A stretch of DNA of 64,000 nt from NCBI RefSeq assembly GCF_030253575.1, contig NC_080568.1, forward strand, positions 7,675,501 through 7,739,500, written 5' to 3'. Positions 47,942 to 60,113 of the stretch are shown piece by piece; within the stretch, counting starts at the first letter, position 1; each line of letters opens with the position of its first letter. Origin of the DNA: Rhododendron vialii (Eukaryota > Streptophyta > Magnoliopsida > Ericales > Ericaceae). A program made the position numbers and the translations under genes. The notes under the pieces are model-generated. The model made no database searches and was not told where the DNA came from. It worked only from the letters and a program-made list of their open reading frames with translations.

Positions 47942-49502
47942 CAGTGGCGGAGGGAGAATAGGACGAGCGGGGCACGCGCCCCCACTCAATTCCGGGGAAT
48001 TTGCACTTACACCCCTTGTACTATCACCAATTTGCACATACACCCCTTATACTCCAAATTTAGGCACTTACACCCCTATACTTTGGATTGAAGTGCAACT
48101 GTTTGAAAATCTGTTAAAATGGATGGAAAAGCTACTGGCAGGAAATTTCCCTCCAAAATGAGAGGAAAAATGATTGAACTAGCCCTGATAACCATTTATA
48201 AGTCCTGTCAAACTCTCATTCCCAAAAATAGAGCATCCAAACCCCTCACTTCCCCTAACCCAATCTTTGACCCTGTTATACTAACAACCCTTACCACTTT
48301 TTTTGATTTTGTCCTTATTTGAATTGTTTTTGCATTTGTTAATTTTTTGCCCAAAAAAGTGATTAATTTTGTGCCTCACTTTTTTTACTCTCTTTTTTTT
48401 TTTTTTTTTACTTAAAAGTGATTATTTTCCAAAATATTTGGGTAAAAGTAAGAAAAAATTACTTTTACGATTTGTCTCGTCGAGATGAATCAATAAATCA
48501 CAAAAATTTGGCGCAAAACTAACAAATGCGGAAAAATTCAAATAAAGACAAAACCATAACTTTAAGAAAAAATTAAGTGGAACAATACCTCTTTCTTCTC
48601 TCACAAGATGTCTTCTCAAACATTAAGAAGCCCATCAATTTCAAACAAACTGCAACGGCAGATTGGATGCAACCTTTGTCTTGAAATTGATGGGCTTCTT
48701 GATGTTTGAGAAGACATCTTGTGAGAGAAGAGAAAGAGTGGGTTAGGAGAAGGAAAGGGTTTGAATGCTCTGTTTTTTGGAAGGGGAGTTTAACATAGCT
48801 TATAAATGGCTATCAGGGTTATTTTGGGCATTTTCTTCCTCATTTTTTAGGAAAATCTCCCGCTAGTAACTTTTTCATCCATTTTTAACGGATTTTCTAA
48901 CAGTTGCACTTCAGTCCAAAGCACAGGGGGGTGTAAGTGCCTAAATTTGGAGTATAAGGGGTGTATGTGCAAATTAGTGATAGTACAGAGGGTGTAAGTG
49001 CAAATTCTCCTTTTTTTTTTAAATTTAAGATTTTAAAATGTATATTTTGTATTTTCTCTAGTTAATTGTATTTTCTCTAGTCAAATATCATTTCATTCTC
49101 AATTTCTTTTCCACATATTTGAACATTGTCATTATACCGGCGAAATGAGATGTCTAATGTGAAAAATAGCCGCCACTTACTATTTGAAACTCTCTAATGC
49201 ATAATGTCCAAAATTCAAAAATGTCTAAACCATGGGTTATATGTTTTATACTTTAGCAATTATTAACAATGGGAGCAATAATGCTAAATATTATGTAGTG
49301 AATTGCTCTTAGACTTGATCCGCTGAGACAATTCAAGTAATTCAATTGTTTTTATATTCTATGTAATTTACTATATTAAAAAATTATGTTAGGTTTTTCA
49401 ATTCTTAGCACCAATGTTTTAACGTTGCTTAAAACGACATTTTATGATTGAAATATGCTTAAAAGGTGCCCCCACTTGCATAGTTTTCTGGCTACGCCAC
49501 TG
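47942..49502. mobile_element. hAT element carrying a nested foldback element
   Basis: The terminal repeats are CAGTGGCGGAG and CTACGCCACTG, classic hAT ends. The flanks are TAGAGACC (plus GG) at the left and TAGAAACG at the right; the left-arm empty site reads TAGAGATG. So the 8-bp duplication is diverged. Its own sequence is only about 540 bp; the rest is the nested element at 47994-49010. Confidence 0.8.
47994..49010. mobile_element. Foldback element with arms of several hundred bases
   Basis: The left end, GGGGAATTTGCACTTACACC followed by CCTTGTACTATCACCAATTT, pairs with the right end over more than 100 bp. The inverted homology continues inward to a near-perfect stem at 48589-48644 against 48681-48738, leaving a 36-base loop. 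One arm has an extra AT-rich block (about 48290-48580). No transposase. Long inverted arms suggest a Mutator-type foldback, but no target duplication is clear. Confidence 0.8.
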
Positions 49503-50309
49503 TAGAAACGCAAAATGCCTTGTTCGAACGTGCACTTGAACCCCTTCTTGTGGGAGTGCTCCCACTCCTGGTTCACAATCCGGAAGGCAAGCTCCTCGTA
49601 TGGTGGGCCGGCGCGAAACCTTTTGATGCAAGTCTCAGAACTGTGTCCATCATTCTCTATAGTATAAGTAGGAGGTTTAGTATTGTCAACGAGATCGGGG
49701 TAGAATATGTTGAATTTATAACCTTGAACCATCTTCGGGGGTGGGTTGTCGTGATCGTAGTGAGTTTGGTTGTATTTGTTCCAGTCGTATCCGGTGTGAA
49801 CGCGGTTCATGTACTTTGGCTTCCTTGGACCATGTGAATTGAGGAGTTTCACTTCGTCACCAAAAGCGGCACCACCTTCCTCCATGGCCGCCTCACTCGA
49901 ACTACTACCCTGCCCTTCTTGCCGCCTCAAACGAAGAATCTCAGACCGTAATTTGCTTTGATTCAAAAGGAAGCTAGTCTTGTTCTTTTCTTTCCCAAGT
50001 AGTCGTCTTGGAACTCTGCCCTAGCCCATTCTCTCGCCGAAAAATCCCTTTCCTCCTCGCGACGGGCTTTCTCGATAGCCGTCTGCTCCCTCCTCTTTTC
50101 CAACTTTTCAATCTCCTCCCGCCTTCCTTTTGCTTCTTCTTCGAATGCGTAATGTGATCGAGTACCGGCACGCCCACTCCTTTAAGAATCTCTTTCTTCC
50201 ATATAAAAACTTCATTAAGATTTGAACTTTTAACAGATGACGCCGACCTCTTCGTCATGCTTCTCTCTGCAGTTTTAAACTAAACGGACGCACACATAGT
50301 GTTAATTGG

Positions 50310-50398
50310 GCTAATGTGGCTCTCTAAATAGGTGTTTCGAATTTGAAGAAGTGGCTAATGTGGCTCTTTAAATAGGTGTTTCGAATTTGAAGAAGAAG
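50310..50398. repeat. Short tandem duplication in the right-arm Cactin 5' flank
   Basis: The block GCTAATGTGGCTCTyTAAAT followed by AGGTGTTTCGAATTTGAAGA occurs twice in a row. The left arm has a single copy. Confidence 0.8.
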
Positions 50399-51063
50399 AA
50401 AAAGCCCTAGTTCAGGGATGAAGAAGACTGAAATAATCTTCGATTTTAGTAAGTTTTTATACAAACTTGAACCAACAAACTTCAGCGAACTAGAATCAAG
50501 GTAACTTATTACAGATGGAAATGGTCTGATGAAATGAAAAAGAGGCGAAACTGACAAAGTGGCGATGGAGACCAGGAGTAGGCTTTGATGAGGCGCTGAA
50601 TTGGGATTTTAGTTTAAGGGTTTGCTGTCGTTTATAAGTACACGACGACGGTGGACCGGTGGGGACAAGGAAAAATCTGCAACTGTTATTTATCTGTAAC
50701 GCCTCCGTGAGTTCCATGTATGTGTGGGTATGAGAGAGAGAGAGAAAATAACTATTGCATTGAAATTTTTCTTGAGGACAAGGGGTTCCGTAGTGCGTTG
50801 TCACACTACGAAAGTGCAGAGAGATTTGGTGTGCTGAACTAGAATTTTGTTATTGATCAAAACCGTTCAATATGCATTGCATAGGCTGCTAAACACTTCT
50901 GGTGAGGCAAAAATCAAGCTAATCAAGCAAAGATTGTTTCATAATCGAGAGAGATTTATCTCCTGATACAATTTTTTTTTTTAAATATACTGACCACCCA
51001 TTTTATTATAACTACTGTTGTTTTACCAATGGAAAAATGAGATTGGATCATTTTTGTGTGTAT

Positions 51064-51885
51064 AAAGTATTCAGTTTAGGACTTGTTTGATAATCTAAAT
51101 TCTACACTTAAAACTAAATCAATTAAGTAATAAGTGATTTGGTAGATTTGATAATGACATTTTACATTGCTTAGCAAATTAAGTGCTACTTAAAATGTAG
51201 GCTAAAAAATTAAAAAAAATAAAGTAGTTTTGAGCTACTTAATTTTGACTAAATTCTTGTATACTTGCATTTAATCATTATATCACCACCATCATTACGC
51301 CACCATCACCACTACCACCACCACCACCACTTAACCACCATCACTCCCACCACCACCACCACCACTTCACCACCACCACTCCCCTATCACTTCAACACCA
51401 CCACCACCATTACCACACTGCCACCACCACTACCACACCTTCGCCGCCGCTGCTGCCACCACCACAATGCCACCATTGCACAACTATCACTCCACCAACA
51501 CTACTCACTGTCACCGTTACACTATCACTCCACCGCCACCACCAACATTACACCACCACCACCACCACCACCATCACTCACTGCCACCGTTACATCACCA
51601 TCACTCCACCACCACCATTACACCACTATCGCCAGTACTCCAACACCACCACCACCACTCCACCACCACCACCACAATCATCATTCCACCATTATTATAA
51701 GTACATTGTGACCATTAGTACATTAAGAGAGAATCAGAACTAAAATTAATTTATCATTTTTTTAATTCAGTATTTAATATGTTTACCAAATAGCTTTTCA
51801 ACTTAAAAAATTCAGTATTCAACTTTCAATACTTAATTTTTCAGCATTCAGTTTCAGTTTTCAGTTTTATCAAACAGGCAACCAG
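51064..51885. mobile_element. MITE-like insert with a (CAC)n core
   Basis: The left arm of the duplication lacks this segment (compare 33290-33310). The ends are inverted: GGACTTGTTTGATAA at the left and TTATCAAACAGGCAACC at the right. The core 51283-51690 is a long (CCA)n/(CAC)n low-complexity run whose reading frames give only His/Thr/Pro repeats. The superfamily is uncertain, and I saw no certain target duplication. Confidence 0.65.
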
Positions 51886-52269
51886 TTGAACGATTCATAT
51901 CAAAATAAAAACATTTTAGTTGAGCACATTGAAGTGCCCTGCACATCCATAATTCAAGGGATGAGATTACCGTAAGTAATATTTTTAAGGGTTCGGTGGA
52001 CCAAAGGAATTGATATAATTTCAAGTGTTGAGATTAACGTAAGTAATTTATATTTTTTTTGTTCATTAATCATATACTAGCATAATGTTCGTGTTTCGCA
52101 CATTTTTACGTGCTCATTGGTAGTTGGAAGGATAATATACATATGTTTTTTTTGTGATTGTAGTGATGATAGTAGATAAAGAACAACATAAACAATTGGC
52201 GTATCTACTATATTGATGTGTCTTTGAATACTGGGAGTCATAGATGCCCTCATAAATGTTTTTCAACTG

Positions 52270-53664
52270 TGATAGGCGCGTGGAATTCATGAATTTAAGC
52301 GCCTAAGTAGGGAAATTGGCGCGTTAGACGTGCATTTAATTCTCATTTTTTCCATTTAATACGTGCACATGGTTGGATTTTGTGTTTGAGCTTGATTTGC
52401 AGGAAATTGAGATGTTTTGGCGCGAATTTGAGGTGCCTGGAAAGCCGAGATGAGGTTTGAGAGCAAGGAGGGCCGTGAAGACTAAGTGTTGGAGCAATAA
52501 TTCGTGAAGAGCTCAACAGAGATTTCGTGAGCGCTACAGAAGAAGTGGTACAGCGCTCAAAAGTGAACAAAAGGGCTCGCGAGGCAATCAGAGGATCCGA
52601 GAGCGCTACACCATTTCTGGTGTAGCGCTACCTAGCGGGTACGAGGTCAACGTGCTCCAGCACTGGTCAACGGACGTCAGCACTTTAAGGGGTTAGGTAG
52701 CGCTACAAGGAAAGTGGTGTAGCGCTACCTAGGGGCTTAAAAGGACCTAAAACGTTGACGTTTTGGGTTAAGCCGGTTCCAATTCCGATTAATTTTAGGA
52801 TTTTTATTGTTTTTAACGGGGATTAATATAAATACCTCGTTTTAAGTTAGTTTTAGGGTAGATTTTTCATTCCAGACTTTTACGTAGCAGCTTTTTCACT
52901 AACGTTGTTTTGTTTTCTCTCAATTCTTAAGTTTTCTGCACTATTTCTTTCAATCGCTTGGATTCTGGTAACGTTTGTCGAATTTCTTCGTTAATTAAAG
53001 TTGTTCGTTATTATCTATTCTACGTGGATCTTTCTTTTATTTTTTTTCCGTCTCTTCTGCAATAGATGATCATGTTTCGATCTAGGGTTTTATTTTCTGT
53101 TATTTCAAGCATGCGTGAGTAGTTCCCCAGGGTGCAGCCACGGGACGAAGGCGTCCTGTGACTAGTTTAATCAATGTTTTACCTCGGGTACGAATTAATT
53201 CGTTTTTCCAACAGTTTTGGGATATGAAAGAAAATCCCTTTCTAATAAACAAAACCCAGGCATCATCAGATTTTAAATGCGCATGAGAGCTGGTGACAAG
53301 TGGTGGGCATTTATTAGGAACCCCTTTTTTCTTATTCTGAGATCAGTGAATTGAATAATTGTGTCCCGAGTAAATATTGGTTAGGCTAGTTGCAGACGCT
53401 GGGTTCCCACGGCTGTACTCTCCTTTAAATTTATAGTTAATTAAATCAATTCAGTGATTTAGGTAGTAAATCAATCAATCAAACAAAGGGTGGCTACCTA
53501 AGAGCCAGATTAAACTAAAGTTCATCACAATTGAGTCAACACCGTCCGTCCGTCTCTGTGGTTCGACTCCGGTACTTCCGGAATTATTGTGCTACATTGG
53601 TCGAGAGTCCTACGCTTGGGACGCGTTTTTAGTCTTTATTTATTAACACCCGGTCGGTCAAGCA
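52270..53664. mobile_element. Solo LTR with perfect 5-bp target duplication
   Basis: 1395 bp starts TGATAGGCGCGTGG and ends GGTCAAGCA, flanked by AACTG on both sides (52265-52269 and 53665-53669). The empty site is visible in the left arm (GCAGTT near 33027). It contains repeated GTAGCGCTAC palindromes (about 52610-52735) and a promoter-like TATAAATACC near 52827. No internal genes, so it is the product of LTR-LTR recombination. Confidence 0.9.
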
Positions 53665-54213
53665 AACTGCTTGGAGTTGACAAAAATACAAATACCTAAA
53701 AAGTCAAAAATGGAAGGAGGAATGAAATGTGTTTTTCCATGTGACATTCCAAAACGGAAAAGTAAGCTCTCTGCTTTGTAGCTGTTTCCAAATACATATG
53801 AACTTATAAAATAGAAGTAGTATATAAAAACCAAGAGAGTTCACTAAATTCTCATAGACATTTCTTCATTTCATTTTGCTGTATAAACTCGTGGAAAATT
53901 TAATTTTAGAATATGTTCATCACAGTATAGGAATCACAAGAATCTAGATGAGTAAGTCTTGCCAGCCAAAAAAAAATTCTGAGAGTAAAATAACAATCCA
54001 CACTCTATAGTACGAGTAATTAGCAGAATACTATTTCGTTTGATAAGTTGAAGACCCAAATAAAACCTAAAAGAAGTCTAAAATGAATACAAACCTATCT
54101 GTCCAAATGTAATTAAAACTCGTGAGAAATAAACTATTGGCCTCGGCACCTCCGCCCCTCGAGACACCTTAATTTCCTCCATCCATTGCTACACCCATAA
54201 TATCACAGTTCTT

Positions 54214-56485
54214 TTTTTTTGCTCAGCAAAACGAAAATATTATTAGCTCGAAGAGGGTACATCGAGAAAGAAACTCGCTAAGCGCATACACTTATAAACG
54301 AGGGAACAGAACACCAAAGACAAGAGAAAATAAAACAAAAGCTGTCCAACAGAAAATTGGACTGCAAATCCCCTTCCAAAAACGACTACACCTTCACCTT
54401 TCTCGTGCCGTCAAGATAACCCTTAAAGTCCTCCACTGAGTACACCTTGATATCGAACTTCGCTTTAATCCACATAGCTACTCTGGTTTTAATTAACTCT
54501 CCAAGATCCTTCACCCGCCATGACGCATTGTTGAAGACAATGTCATTCCTTACCAACCATAAAGACCAAGTGGTGGCATGGAAAGTTGTTTCCCACATAA
54601 ACTTCTCCAGATTTTTGAATCCCAAACTCAGCCACCAAGTGAACAAGTCTAATAGGGTAGCACGACACACCCAATAGACATGCCACCAATCCAAAATCAA
54701 AGACCAAACGTCCCAAGAAAATTGGCAATGTAAGAAAAGATGGTCAGGTGATTCCAAATGAGAAGAGCAGCGAGGGCACAAAACCAATTGGCCCTCAGCT
54801 ATCATATTTCTCGAAAGAAGAACCGATCTCGAAGCCACTCTATCCTGGATAGCCATCCAGGAAAAAATTTCCACCTTCGGAGGGCTAATATTCTTCCAAA
54901 TCGCGCCCAGAACCCAATTGCTATCATATTCCTCTTTCTCCCATTTATTATAAATTGATTTAACGGAGAAAGAATTATCAGAGGCCCATTTCCAACTTAG
55001 TACATCTCTCTTGGATTGATCCAACTGCACTGACTGTAATCTCAAGAGTAGGACATCAAATTGCTGAACCTCCCAATCCCTCAACCTTCGCTAGAAAAGA
55101 ATATTCCACCTACCATCACCTCTTGCATCTTGTAAATCACTGATCACCATATCTTTTTGAGTGGAGATTCGGTAAAGGCAAGGGAATTCCTCCTTAAGCA
55201 ATGTGTCCCCTAGCCAAACCTGATTCCAAAAATAAATCTCTTGCCCAGATTGAACCACCAGTCGAAACCCCTCCTGGAGAATGGAACCGATACCCGAGGA
55301 AGTATCCCCTATTGAACATATGTCTCTCCACAAGGTGGATACCTTACCAGATGAGGGTAAGCAAGGAAACTAGCATCTTTGCTCCAGCTTATATTTACTC
55401 TTGATTACCTTCACCCACAATGAGTCTCGGTCTTTGCTAAATCTCCACCACCACTTTGCCAGAAGAGCCAGATTTTGGATCCTCAAGTTCTTTACCCCTA
55501 GCCCTCCATATTCTTTCTTTTTGGTAATTACCTCCCATTTAATCAAGTGAAGCTTTCTCTTCTCCACCGAATCGCCCCAGAAAAATTGTCTCTGAATCTT
55601 TTCTAACACCTTTGCAACTGAAACCGGCATTTTAAAAATAGACAAGAAATAAATAGGTAGACTACTCAGAGATGAATTCATTAGAGTAAGTCTGCCCCCC
55701 GAAGTATTGAATCTCCTACGCCATATGCTGAGTCTTTTCTCCATTCTTTGAACCACAGGATCCCAAGTTTTGATTCTATTCGGATTAGCACCCAAAGGTA
55801 AGCCCAAATATTTGATTGGCAAATGATCAATTTTGCACCCCATAATCCTGGCAAGGGAAGATACAATCTGGTGGCTCACTTTGATACCACACAAAGAGCT
55901 TTTGAAAAAATTTATCTTCAGACCCGACATGAGTTGGAAGCATCGAAAAATTCGTTTGACATTTTCCATCTCCTCCCCTTCATTGTTGCAAAAAATAATT
56001 GTATCGTCCGCAAATTGAAGGTGAGAAACCACAATCCCATTATCCCCGATCGACCCAATTCTTGCTCCTTTAATGATGTTTAACTCCCTTGCCCTTTCTA
56101 GCAAGATATTAAGTCCTTCAACCACCAAATTGAATAGAAAAGGTGATAAAGGATCCCCCTGTCTCAACCCCTTCTGAGTTTGAAATTCCTTTGATGCAGA
56201 ACCGTTGATCATCACCGACATGGACACCGTAGACAAACATTCCTTAATCCACTTACACCATTTCTCCCCGAAACCCAATTTTGCACTTAGATCTAGAACG
56301 AAGCCCCAATTGACACAATCATAGGCTCTTTCAAAGTCAATTTTCAAAATCAATCCTCCTTTCGAGCTGTTTTTCCAGCTATGAATAATTTCATTTGCTA
56401 TAAGGACCCCATCCAATATTTGTTTCCCCTCAATAAAGGCTGCTTGGGATTCACCAATAATAGACGGTAAATGTCCTTTAAGTCT
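54214..56485 (-). mobile_element. 5'-truncated L1-type LINE with 15-bp target duplication
   Basis: The element lies between perfect copies of AATATCACAGTTCTT (54199-54213 and 56486-56500) with a poly(T) run on the left, the tail of a minus-strand insertion. ORF2 is in one frame from about 56485 to 54386, interrupted by two TAG codons (55370-55372 and 55091-55093). Visible parts are LKIDFERAYDCVNWGFVLDL, GLRQGDPLSPFLFNLV, HLQFADDTIIF (FADD active site), PIKYLGLPLG and a zinc-binding C-terminus with CPRCSSHLESPDHLFLHCQ. The 5' end with the endonuclease is missing. The intact duplication and single frame point to a fairly young insertion. Confidence 0.95.
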
Positions 56486-56518
56486 AATATCACAGTTCTT
56501 CCGATCATATTGAGGGCT

Positions 56519-58088
56519 CATTTGGCTTTTTTTGTCCTTATTCAAATTTTTTTCGCATTAGTTAGTTTTTCGTCGATTTTTTTTTAGGATTATTGCTTTG
56601 TCATGACGAGAGGAATTTTAAAAAGTAAAAAATTACAATCAAAATCTATTTTTTCTAATAAAGACGAAAATAAGCCAATAAGCCATTTTTTTTTTGTCTT
56701 TATTAAAAAAATTAGATTTCGATCTTAATTTTTTACCTTTTAGATTCATCTTGTTATGACAAAGCAATAATCCTCAAAAAATCGATGAAAAACTAACAAA
56801 TGCGAAAAAAAAATTGAATAAGAACAAAGAAAATAGGGTTAAATACCGGAAAAACCCCTCGAACTATTCTTGTTTGTCTCACTCACCCCCTCATAGAATT
56901 TTGCTTACGGCTAGCCTCCTGAGCAAAGTGTTTTTGTACCATAGACCCCTTGCGTCAGGTTTCCGTCCAAAATTGCTAGACGGAATGAATGAAAAGTCCA
57001 TTTTACCCTTACATATATATACCACACCAGACCACCATCAACTCACCAGTTCATTCCACCACCATCACGCCACACCAGTTCACTCCACCACCGAACACCA
57101 ACTCATTCCAAACACCACCATCATTTTCGTCCATTCACTAGTTCATTCCACCACCATTTCTGTCTTCATCTTTTTTTTCCTTACCACCACCACCATCACA
57201 CCATTCACCACGGCCAAACACCACCACCGAACACCAACTCATTCCAAACATTTCTCTCTCTGCAAAATCATTAGGAGTGCTGATGGAGATACACAATTTA
57301 GGGTTCTGATCGAGTCCTTTGGCACTTGAATTGACAGACCCAGGTGTGAATCCTGTCAAAAGCCTTTGAAAATAGCAGCATCTGGTTCGAATCTCACTGA
57401 ATCTAGTCTCAATCGAGTGGAATATATAGGTGCGATAAGGGTTTGCAAAAGGCTGAATCGAAGGTTACACGGACGAATAGGATTTGAAAGATTCTGGAAT
57501 AGCTCGATTAGGGTGTCCCCAGTGTTTGTTGGTCTTGATATAGGGATTTTGAGATCTGATTAGGGCTCGTACAGGTTCAAATCAAGTCAAACACCCTTCG
57601 AAATGGCTCTAATTAGGGTTTTGAAACTCAAATTGAGATTTTTATGGTGTTTTGTAGTTCAATCTGTGGGTTTTGGATATATTGATTTTGAGTTTGATAG
57701 GTACTATTTTTTGTTCAAAAGTATCTGGTCTAGTCGATGGTGGTGGTTGCAGGCGTGGGTGGTGGTCTCTGGCGTCGATGGTGGTTGCTGGCGTCCATGG
57801 TGGTCGGTGGTGGTTGCAGTTTGGTGGTGGTGATTGTGGCAGCTGGTGGTGATTTTGGGGGGAGAGAGAGCGATAGGGGCAATTTTGGACCATTTTATAA
57901 CTTTTAACAAAATTTGAGTCAAAATTTTAACAGTTTTAGATGGAACATTGACGGAAGGGGTCTGCGGGACAAAAAAAACTTTAATAAATGGTCTCTCCAT
58001 AGGCGAAATTCTAAAAGGGGGTGAACAAGACAAAGAGGTAAACTTCGAGGGGTGTCTAGGTATTTAACCCAAAAAAATAAGCCAAATG
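56519..58088. mobile_element. AT-rich MITE split by a nested Mutator-type element
   Basis: The outer ends CATTTGGCTTTTTTTGTCC and (right, read inward) CATTTGGCTTATTTTTTTG are inverted repeats of the same family as 33803-34122. Removing the nested element 56836-58070 leaves about 330 bp with inner inverted arms around TTTCGTCGATTTTT and AAAAAATCGATGAAAAAC. Confidence 0.7.
56836..58070. mobile_element. Mutator-type element, TIR GGGTTAAATACC
   Basis: The left end, GGGTTAAATACCGGAAAAAC then CCCTCGAACTATT, is complementary to the right end, and both arms carry CACCCCC blocks. The flanking 9-mers are AAGAAAATA and AAAAAAATA, a Mutator-size duplication with one mismatch. The interior has (CCA)n-rich and (GGT)n-rich ends around a low-copy core at 57260-57700 that might be captured host DNA, but I cannot name a gene. 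Confidence 0.78.
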
Positions 58089-58786
58089 GCTTATTTAGCC
58101 CTACCAATTACAAGAAAACCACTTCTACTTGAACAAATTTTAATATAGAGACGTTGCATATATAAATTAACGGAATGAATTTTGCTTTAAAGAAAAACAT
58201 TTGCATGGATTCTAAGAAGTATCGAACTTTCGAATGAAATTAGTTGAAAAAGAAAGAAACCTAGTCCCCCATGGTTTGCTTTGATTTTCTCAAACAGTGC
58301 TGGTCCGCATTATTGGCGCTCATGCGAGCCATGCAACGTTCCTAGGCAGGGACTCATCCATAGAGCTGCGACGCAGAAGATCAAAAAAGAAAATACTTTT
58401 TTTTTTATATTTCTTATTCAATCATTTATCAAAACCCTAGTTTATCTGCCCTTGTCCTTTTAATCTTTGTAATTTTCGAATTCGGAAATTAATTAAATTC
58501 TTTTGCTTATCAAAAAAAAAAAAAAACCCTAGTTCAAATAAATGCTAGGAGTAAGATGAAAAAAAAACCCGTCAAGCTTTCCTATATGTTATATGAAAAT
58601 CACAATTACGTGGTCAAAATTTCATCATCCCTCTATCTCCTCCATGTCCCAAAACGCCGGTCTCTCTCTTACTCAAGTAAACAGATGTATAGAGAATGGA
58701 AAATGCATATATGCAAAAACCCCCGTAGATGTATATAATATGCACCCTTTGAACTGTATTGAAATTCATAACATTCTTATAAAATT
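58089..58786. other. Unassigned stretch with a small retroposon tail
   Basis: An 80-bp insert (58443-58522) ends in a poly(A) run and is flanked by AAAACCCTAGTT on both sides (58431-58442 and 58523-58534), so it is a very short LINE or SINE tail. Nothing else is recognised. Confidence 0.6.
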
Positions 58787-59636
58787 ATTTACACATAAAT
58801 TCAAAACATAAATCTTGAATTCATAACTTTTGTATAAAAATTCACAATATATAGCATATAAATTCGCAACATCAACATCGGATTCATAACATTAATTTGT
58901 AGCTTTTGCTTGATATTTTGCCGTTTTAATTACTACGGTTATGAATTTTCATGCGACAACATTGTTACGAATATAAGGCAATTTAAGGGGAGATCTGGAG
59001 TGTCTTTTGAGAGTTGGGTCACAGCAGGTTGCTTGCCTTTTGTGAAATTGTCCCCATCCCAAGCACAAATACTATATATGATCGTAACTGTTTATGTGAT
59101 TCGGCTCGTCGAGCAGATTTAGCCTGCAAAATATTAAGTTGAGTGGACATTGTTGCAACATAAACAAAACACGTTTATTATATATTAGAAAAATTAACTA
59201 CTAGTATGATGAGAATAGATTTTTAAGAAACTTGTTCGTTTGTATTTACACCAATGTATGAGTAACATAATTTTGTCCAAGCTTTAGACAAACAAAATGA
59301 ATGGTTTGAATCATTTTTTTTTTGGGCCTGGGCAGGGCCCGAATGAAACGCACAACGTGTTGTATCCCAACTATCCCAACTCTTAGCAAGGCCCTCCAAT
59401 ATCCTTTAAGGGGTGCATATAAGAAACACATAAATAAAAGTGTGTATGATAGCACTTTTCGATCATGGGCAACATATGCACTTCATTGCAGTAGATACTA
59501 TGCCCTTTGTACACAAAATTTGATTTTTTTTTTTATCATACATGAAATTTGATCTTCATTTCAATTTTCACACAGCTAGGAATTTTATGTCACTCAAAAC
59601 CAAGAATTAGCTACAAATAGTGCTACTAAACAATAC

Positions 59637-59871
59637 TCCATTTGTTTCATATTGAGAGTCTCATACTCTCTCTCTTGTCATTTTTCAAATAAAAAATCAA
59701 CTACTTCCGTGTATAATTTTTCAAATTTTTTCACACCATATTAAATATCTCAATTAGTACTTTAATTTGGTGCAAAAAAATTCAAAAAATATACACGAAA
59801 AAAGTTGATTTTTTGATTTGAAAAATGACACGACTTTTCATAATGGACTCTCAATATGGAATGGAGGGAGT
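59637..59871. mobile_element. Stowaway-like MITE present in B2
   Basis: The ends are ACTCCATTTGTTTCATATTG and (right, read inward) ACTCCCTCCATTCCATATTG, both followed by AGAGTC. B1 lacks the insert at the matching place (39380). Flanking TA is preserved only on the left. Confidence 0.75.
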
Positions 59872-59971
59872 GAGAACAAAACCCTATGTATATGTTCTGA
59901 GAAGATGTAAAACATACCAAGGACCACAAAAGGTAAAAACAACCCACCACTATTTTTCCTTGCTGAATGAT

Positions 59972-60078
59972 ATCAGATGACAACCAAAGTTCCCCCAAAC
60001 ACTTCAGTAGAGCTACGGGAAATCCTCAAATAAGAATCCCCAATGAAGTGTTCAGGGGAACTCTAGGGGACAACTGAT
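59972..60078 (-). ncRNA. MIR395: MIR395 hairpin B2-1
   Basis: Counterpart of B1-1. The mature region on the minus strand is 60007-59987. It begins CTGAAGTGTTTGGGGG but ends AACTT, so the last base differs from the B1 copies. The star side on the 5' arm is unchanged, which creates a mismatch at the stem base of the duplex. Confidence 0.93.
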
Positions 60079-60113
60079 GGATTAATATTTCCAAACGATC
60101 TTCGCTAAATGAT

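Larger units (their letters stand above)
47898..50258 (-). pseudogene. Cactin pseudogene, internally deleted (right copy)
   Basis: On the minus strand this is the inverted counterpart of 34437-35177 with the same deletion of the middle domain. It keeps more of the N-part: NLNEVFIWKKEILKGVGVPV then LDHITHSKKKQKEG in one frame. At least one frameshift comes before NQSKLRSEI (49966 onward), followed by YDWNKYNQTHYDHDNPPPKM and AGPPYEELAFRIVNQEWEHS. A hAT insertion (47942-49502) splits the last exon just before YFNFKR. The final codons and stop lie at 47898-47940. Confidence 0.9.
46770..53960 (-). repeat. Inverted duplication, right arm
   Basis: This is the reverse-oriented partner of 32740-36250. 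It is twice as long because of later insertions: a (GA)n expansion at 46818, a hAT/foldback nest at 47942-49502, a (CAC)n-bearing element at about 51064-51885 and a solo LTR at 52270-53664. Removing these leaves a collinear match to the left arm. Confidence 0.88.

Noticed and set aside
51265-51711. 148-codon His/Thr/Pro-rich open frame
   Set aside because: It is a (CAC)n low-complexity run inside a transposon-like insert and is open in several frames.
58431-58534. AAACCCTAG motifs taken as possible telomere-like repeats
   Set aside because: Only single units occur, and they are the target duplication of a small poly(A) insert.
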